DNA of 64,000 bases from NCBI GenBank assembly GCA_017590115.1, contig JAGGNK010006548.1:1-64000 (forward strand). Reading direction: 5' to 3'. Both the position numbers and the translations under genes were made by a program. The stretch is from Montifringilla adamsi (taxonomy: Eukaryota; Chordata; Aves; Passeriformes; Passeridae). Below the pieces are notes generated by a model. It saw nothing but the letters and a program-made list of their open reading frames with translations. It searched no databases and was not told the origin of the DNA. Positions 61,840 to 64,000 of this stretch are shown here, one piece after another (within the stretch, counting starts at the first letter, position 1; every line of letters starts with the position of its first letter).

Positions 61840-62424
61840 ATCAGCTTTTCTGTAACTTTGGAAAACAGTATAAAGGCAGGTTCTAGCTCCTCATTATGCA
61901 AGACCAGAGGCTTTAGGAATGCAGACACTCTGGGGCTCTATCATTTCAGTACAACCCTCTTTGAAGGTCCAAGGTTATGGCATGACTGCACCTTCACTTA
62001 AAATATCTGTTTTATTCCATTTCTTATTCGACTCTGAATGCTGCAATGATTTGAACTTTTAAATCTTCTTGTGCTTCCATAAGAAAAAGTTAACATTTGT
62101 TAGCCTTTGTGTTTTGCAAGTACCAAATGAGTAATGTTCAGCTGCCTACCAAGGTTAAAACATAACAATGAGGATTATTGTTTAAATCTTAATCAGAATA
62201 ATGACTCTTTTTGATTTGAAGTCCCCTGAAATCAACAAGTCTGGTGCCATTACTGAGCCTCTGATCAGTGATCAAGGCTATCTTGTTGTAATAGCAGACA
62301 TGAAAGAGTATTTTAGTTGAGCTCACAGGAACTTGTGGACCAGGTTGAAGCAGAAAGAAAACTGTAGATAAGCAAGTGGATTAGTCCAGAGAAAGCAAAG
62401 AGCACTGATAGAACAGAGGGTAGA

Positions 62425-62645
62425 AACACAGAATTCCAAATGGTTTGGTTTGGGGTGGACCTTCAAGACCATCTCATTCCAACCCCTCTGCCATGGGCAG
62501 GGACACCTTCCACTATCCCAGGCTGTTCCAAGCTGGCCTGGGGCACTTCCAGGGATGGGGCAGCCACAGCTGCTCTGGGCATCCTGTGACAGGGCCTCAC
62601 CACCCTCACAATAAAAATTTTCTTCCATATATCTAAACCAATTTT
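62425..62645 (-). mobile_element. CR1 LINE 3' end
   Basis: Minus orientation. CACAGAATTCCAAATGGTTTGGTTTGGGGTGGACCTTCAAGACCATCTCATTCCAACCCC, then CATGGGCAGGGACACCTTCCACTATCCCAGGCTGTTCC and CACTTCCAGGGATGGGGCAGCCACAGC. Standard tail and 3' region. Confidence 0.94.
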
Positions 62646-63739
62646 CCCCTATTTCAGCTTGAAAGAGCCTGCAGCAGCAGCAGAGCTCTTTGTAGCTGAC
62701 TCTGAGCCATACACCATCGAGGGAAGCTCCCTTAGTATTGCAATAAACTTACAAAGAGTCTTAGATTTGGAGATTTTTTTTTTCTTTCTTTGCTTTTTAA
62801 ATTTTATTTCCCTCCTCATTATTCTTTGCACAACAAAGTATGTTCAGTGCTTAAACACAAAGGAAACACAGACCATGGGAAAGCAAAAGCTTCAGGGGAA
62901 AGAAAACACATATGTAATCTTTCCCACACAGAGTCAAACAATACAAAAGGAAAGAAAAACATCAATGAGACAAACAAGAACAAGTATCAGATAGGGAAGA
63001 TAGAGATCTCAGGAAGAAAGTAATTCTGGCCGCTGCTGTGCTGGGATTGTTTCCATGTCACATGGTGCTTAATCATAATAAATTAAGTTTTATTTTGCAT
63101 CTTGCAGCATGCTAACTTGGCTCAGCAGGTAATGGGAGGAGTCCTGGGTCACCAAATGGTATTTAATGGAGAATAACAACAATTTCCCCCCCTGCAGGCT
63201 GGCATAAATAATGAATTCAAAATCTGCCTCTTTTGAGCAGATCATTCTAGCTGCTTCATGTTCTTAAAGCTCGTTGGCAGGTTTAAAACCAGAAAGTCAG
63301 CCCTCCTGAAGCCACAATTACCATACTCAAGCAGGGAATTGTTGAGCTTGATCAAAACAGCTCCATGTTGTCAGAGATAGAGAACCACAAATGTTCCTGC
63401 AAAGTTCAGTGAAGGTCCAGCTAAGGTGAACCACATCCCACTGGAAGGTCTGCTTTGGGATGGACTCAGTTTGTCCAGTGTGGGTCTGAAATACCACCAC
63501 CTCTGAGAGGTGCCACACCTTCCCACCTTTTTTCTGTCAGCCTAAATACCAGCAGAGACTTCAGAGATTGAGATCCTGGGCAGGGACACGCCAGGCATTT
63601 AAAACCACAGAGGAGATTTAGGTCAGACAGCAGCTAGAAGACAAATAAAATCCAATTTTTCTAAGGCTACGTGTAGGTAAACATGGCGAGAGATTCCCTG
63701 GACAAACAAAGGAGCCTCCAGAGCTGCAGTGGGGTGTAA
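62646..63739. other. Intergenic sequence
   Basis: No gene or recognisable repeat. A short T-rich tract lies near 62,775-62,795. Confidence 0.5.
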
Positions 63740-63862
63740 GGACAGGCTGGATAAGCAGCAGTCAGGGTTTAGGAATAGTTTGCATGCTTGTGAGTGGAAG
63801 GATTGACCAGTCAGTCAGACCTTTGAGGTCCCTTGCAGCCCTGTGTTCAGTGATTGATGGAA
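63740..63862 (+). mobile_element. Probable CR1 LINE 3' end, diverged
   Basis: Plus orientation. GTGGAAGGATTGACCAG...GACCTTTGAGGTCCCTTGCAGCCCTGTGTTCAGTGATTGATGG resembles the CR1 end (GACCTTTGAGGTCCCTTCCAGCCCTGTGATTCTGTGATT) with substitutions. The left boundary is uncertain. Confidence 0.55.
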
Positions 63863-64000
63863 ATTGTGATATGCTTGAAAGCAGCTTGCTCCCAGGTTCA
63901 AGAGGGCTCCATGCAGTGCCTCTTCCTGTTCTCTGGAGTTGTTTTGCCATTGTCTGTGCTAGGAGCAGGGTCAGATCCTTAATTGAAGCTGTGATTGGCT

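Larger units (their letters stand above)
58726..62424. other. Intergenic sequence with simple repeats
   Basis: No gene is recognised. Simple repeats are a poly(T) tract at 59,460-59,474, a (CTCCT)n tract near 60,764-60,797 and a (TAGAC)n tract at 61,815-61,839. The remainder is AT-rich and unique. Confidence 0.5.

Noticed and set aside
1..64000. CRISPR arrays, bacterial operons, rRNA and tRNA genes
   Set aside because: No regularly spaced repeats with unique spacers, no gene strings with ribosome-binding sites, and no tRNA cloverleaf with the T-loop consensus was found by eye. The repeat families are avian.

Overview
This window looks like intergenic DNA from a songbird-type (passerine) bird. 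The evidence is the repeat content. At least 18 fragments of the avian LINE CR1 are present in both orientations, and many have the typical 3' end (CATAGAATCA-like tails on one strand, GATTCTATGA on the other). There are also several avian endogenous-retrovirus LTRs, beginning with TGTCCTGG, TGTGGTGGATTGACCC or TGTCGGGG. Base composition is AT-rich, CpG is scarce, and A/T-rich simple repeats are common. There is no sign of bacterial gene organisation. The taxonomic call rests on recognised repeat families and is an inference.

Layout. Bases 1-5,052 are a dense nest of endogenous-retrovirus material. It holds a plus-strand LTR with recognisable TATA, polyadenylation signal and polypurine tract, a second copy of that LTR's 3' end exactly 445 bp further on, a 319-bp TG...CA element between the two, and two further LTRs on the minus strand. 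Directly abutting the last LTR, at 5,053-5,606 on the minus strand, is a decayed processed copy of TDP2 (tyrosyl-DNA phosphodiesterase 2). This is the only stretch I can tie to a cellular gene. From about 5,640 to 6,830 there is LTR-like sequence I cannot assign. The remaining 57 kb is mostly unique intergenic sequence with scattered CR1 fragments, two more LTR sites of the TGTGGTGG family (19,037-20,928, split by another insertion and a long GAAA microsatellite; and 35,278-35,490), one TGTCCTGG-family LTR fragment near 36 kb, and many low-complexity tracts. The interval 38,186-44,202 is the longest without a recognised transposon and contains a small, isolated CpG-dense patch at about 41,470-41,520.

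Function. I find no intact protein-coding gene, tRNA, rRNA or CRISPR array. Most long open reading frames run through CR1, LTR or simple-repeat sequence and are not genes. No pathway or operon can be reconstructed. The window is best read as a gene-poor segment, possibly an intron or gene desert, shaped by CR1 and retroviral insertion. The most interesting items are the TDP2 retrocopy welded to an LTR, the duplicated LTR end, a near-identical inverted pair of young CR1 copies about 42 kb apart, an exon-like fragment at 53.5-53.7 kb, and the CpG patch. I did not find convincing evidence of a previously undescribed biological system.
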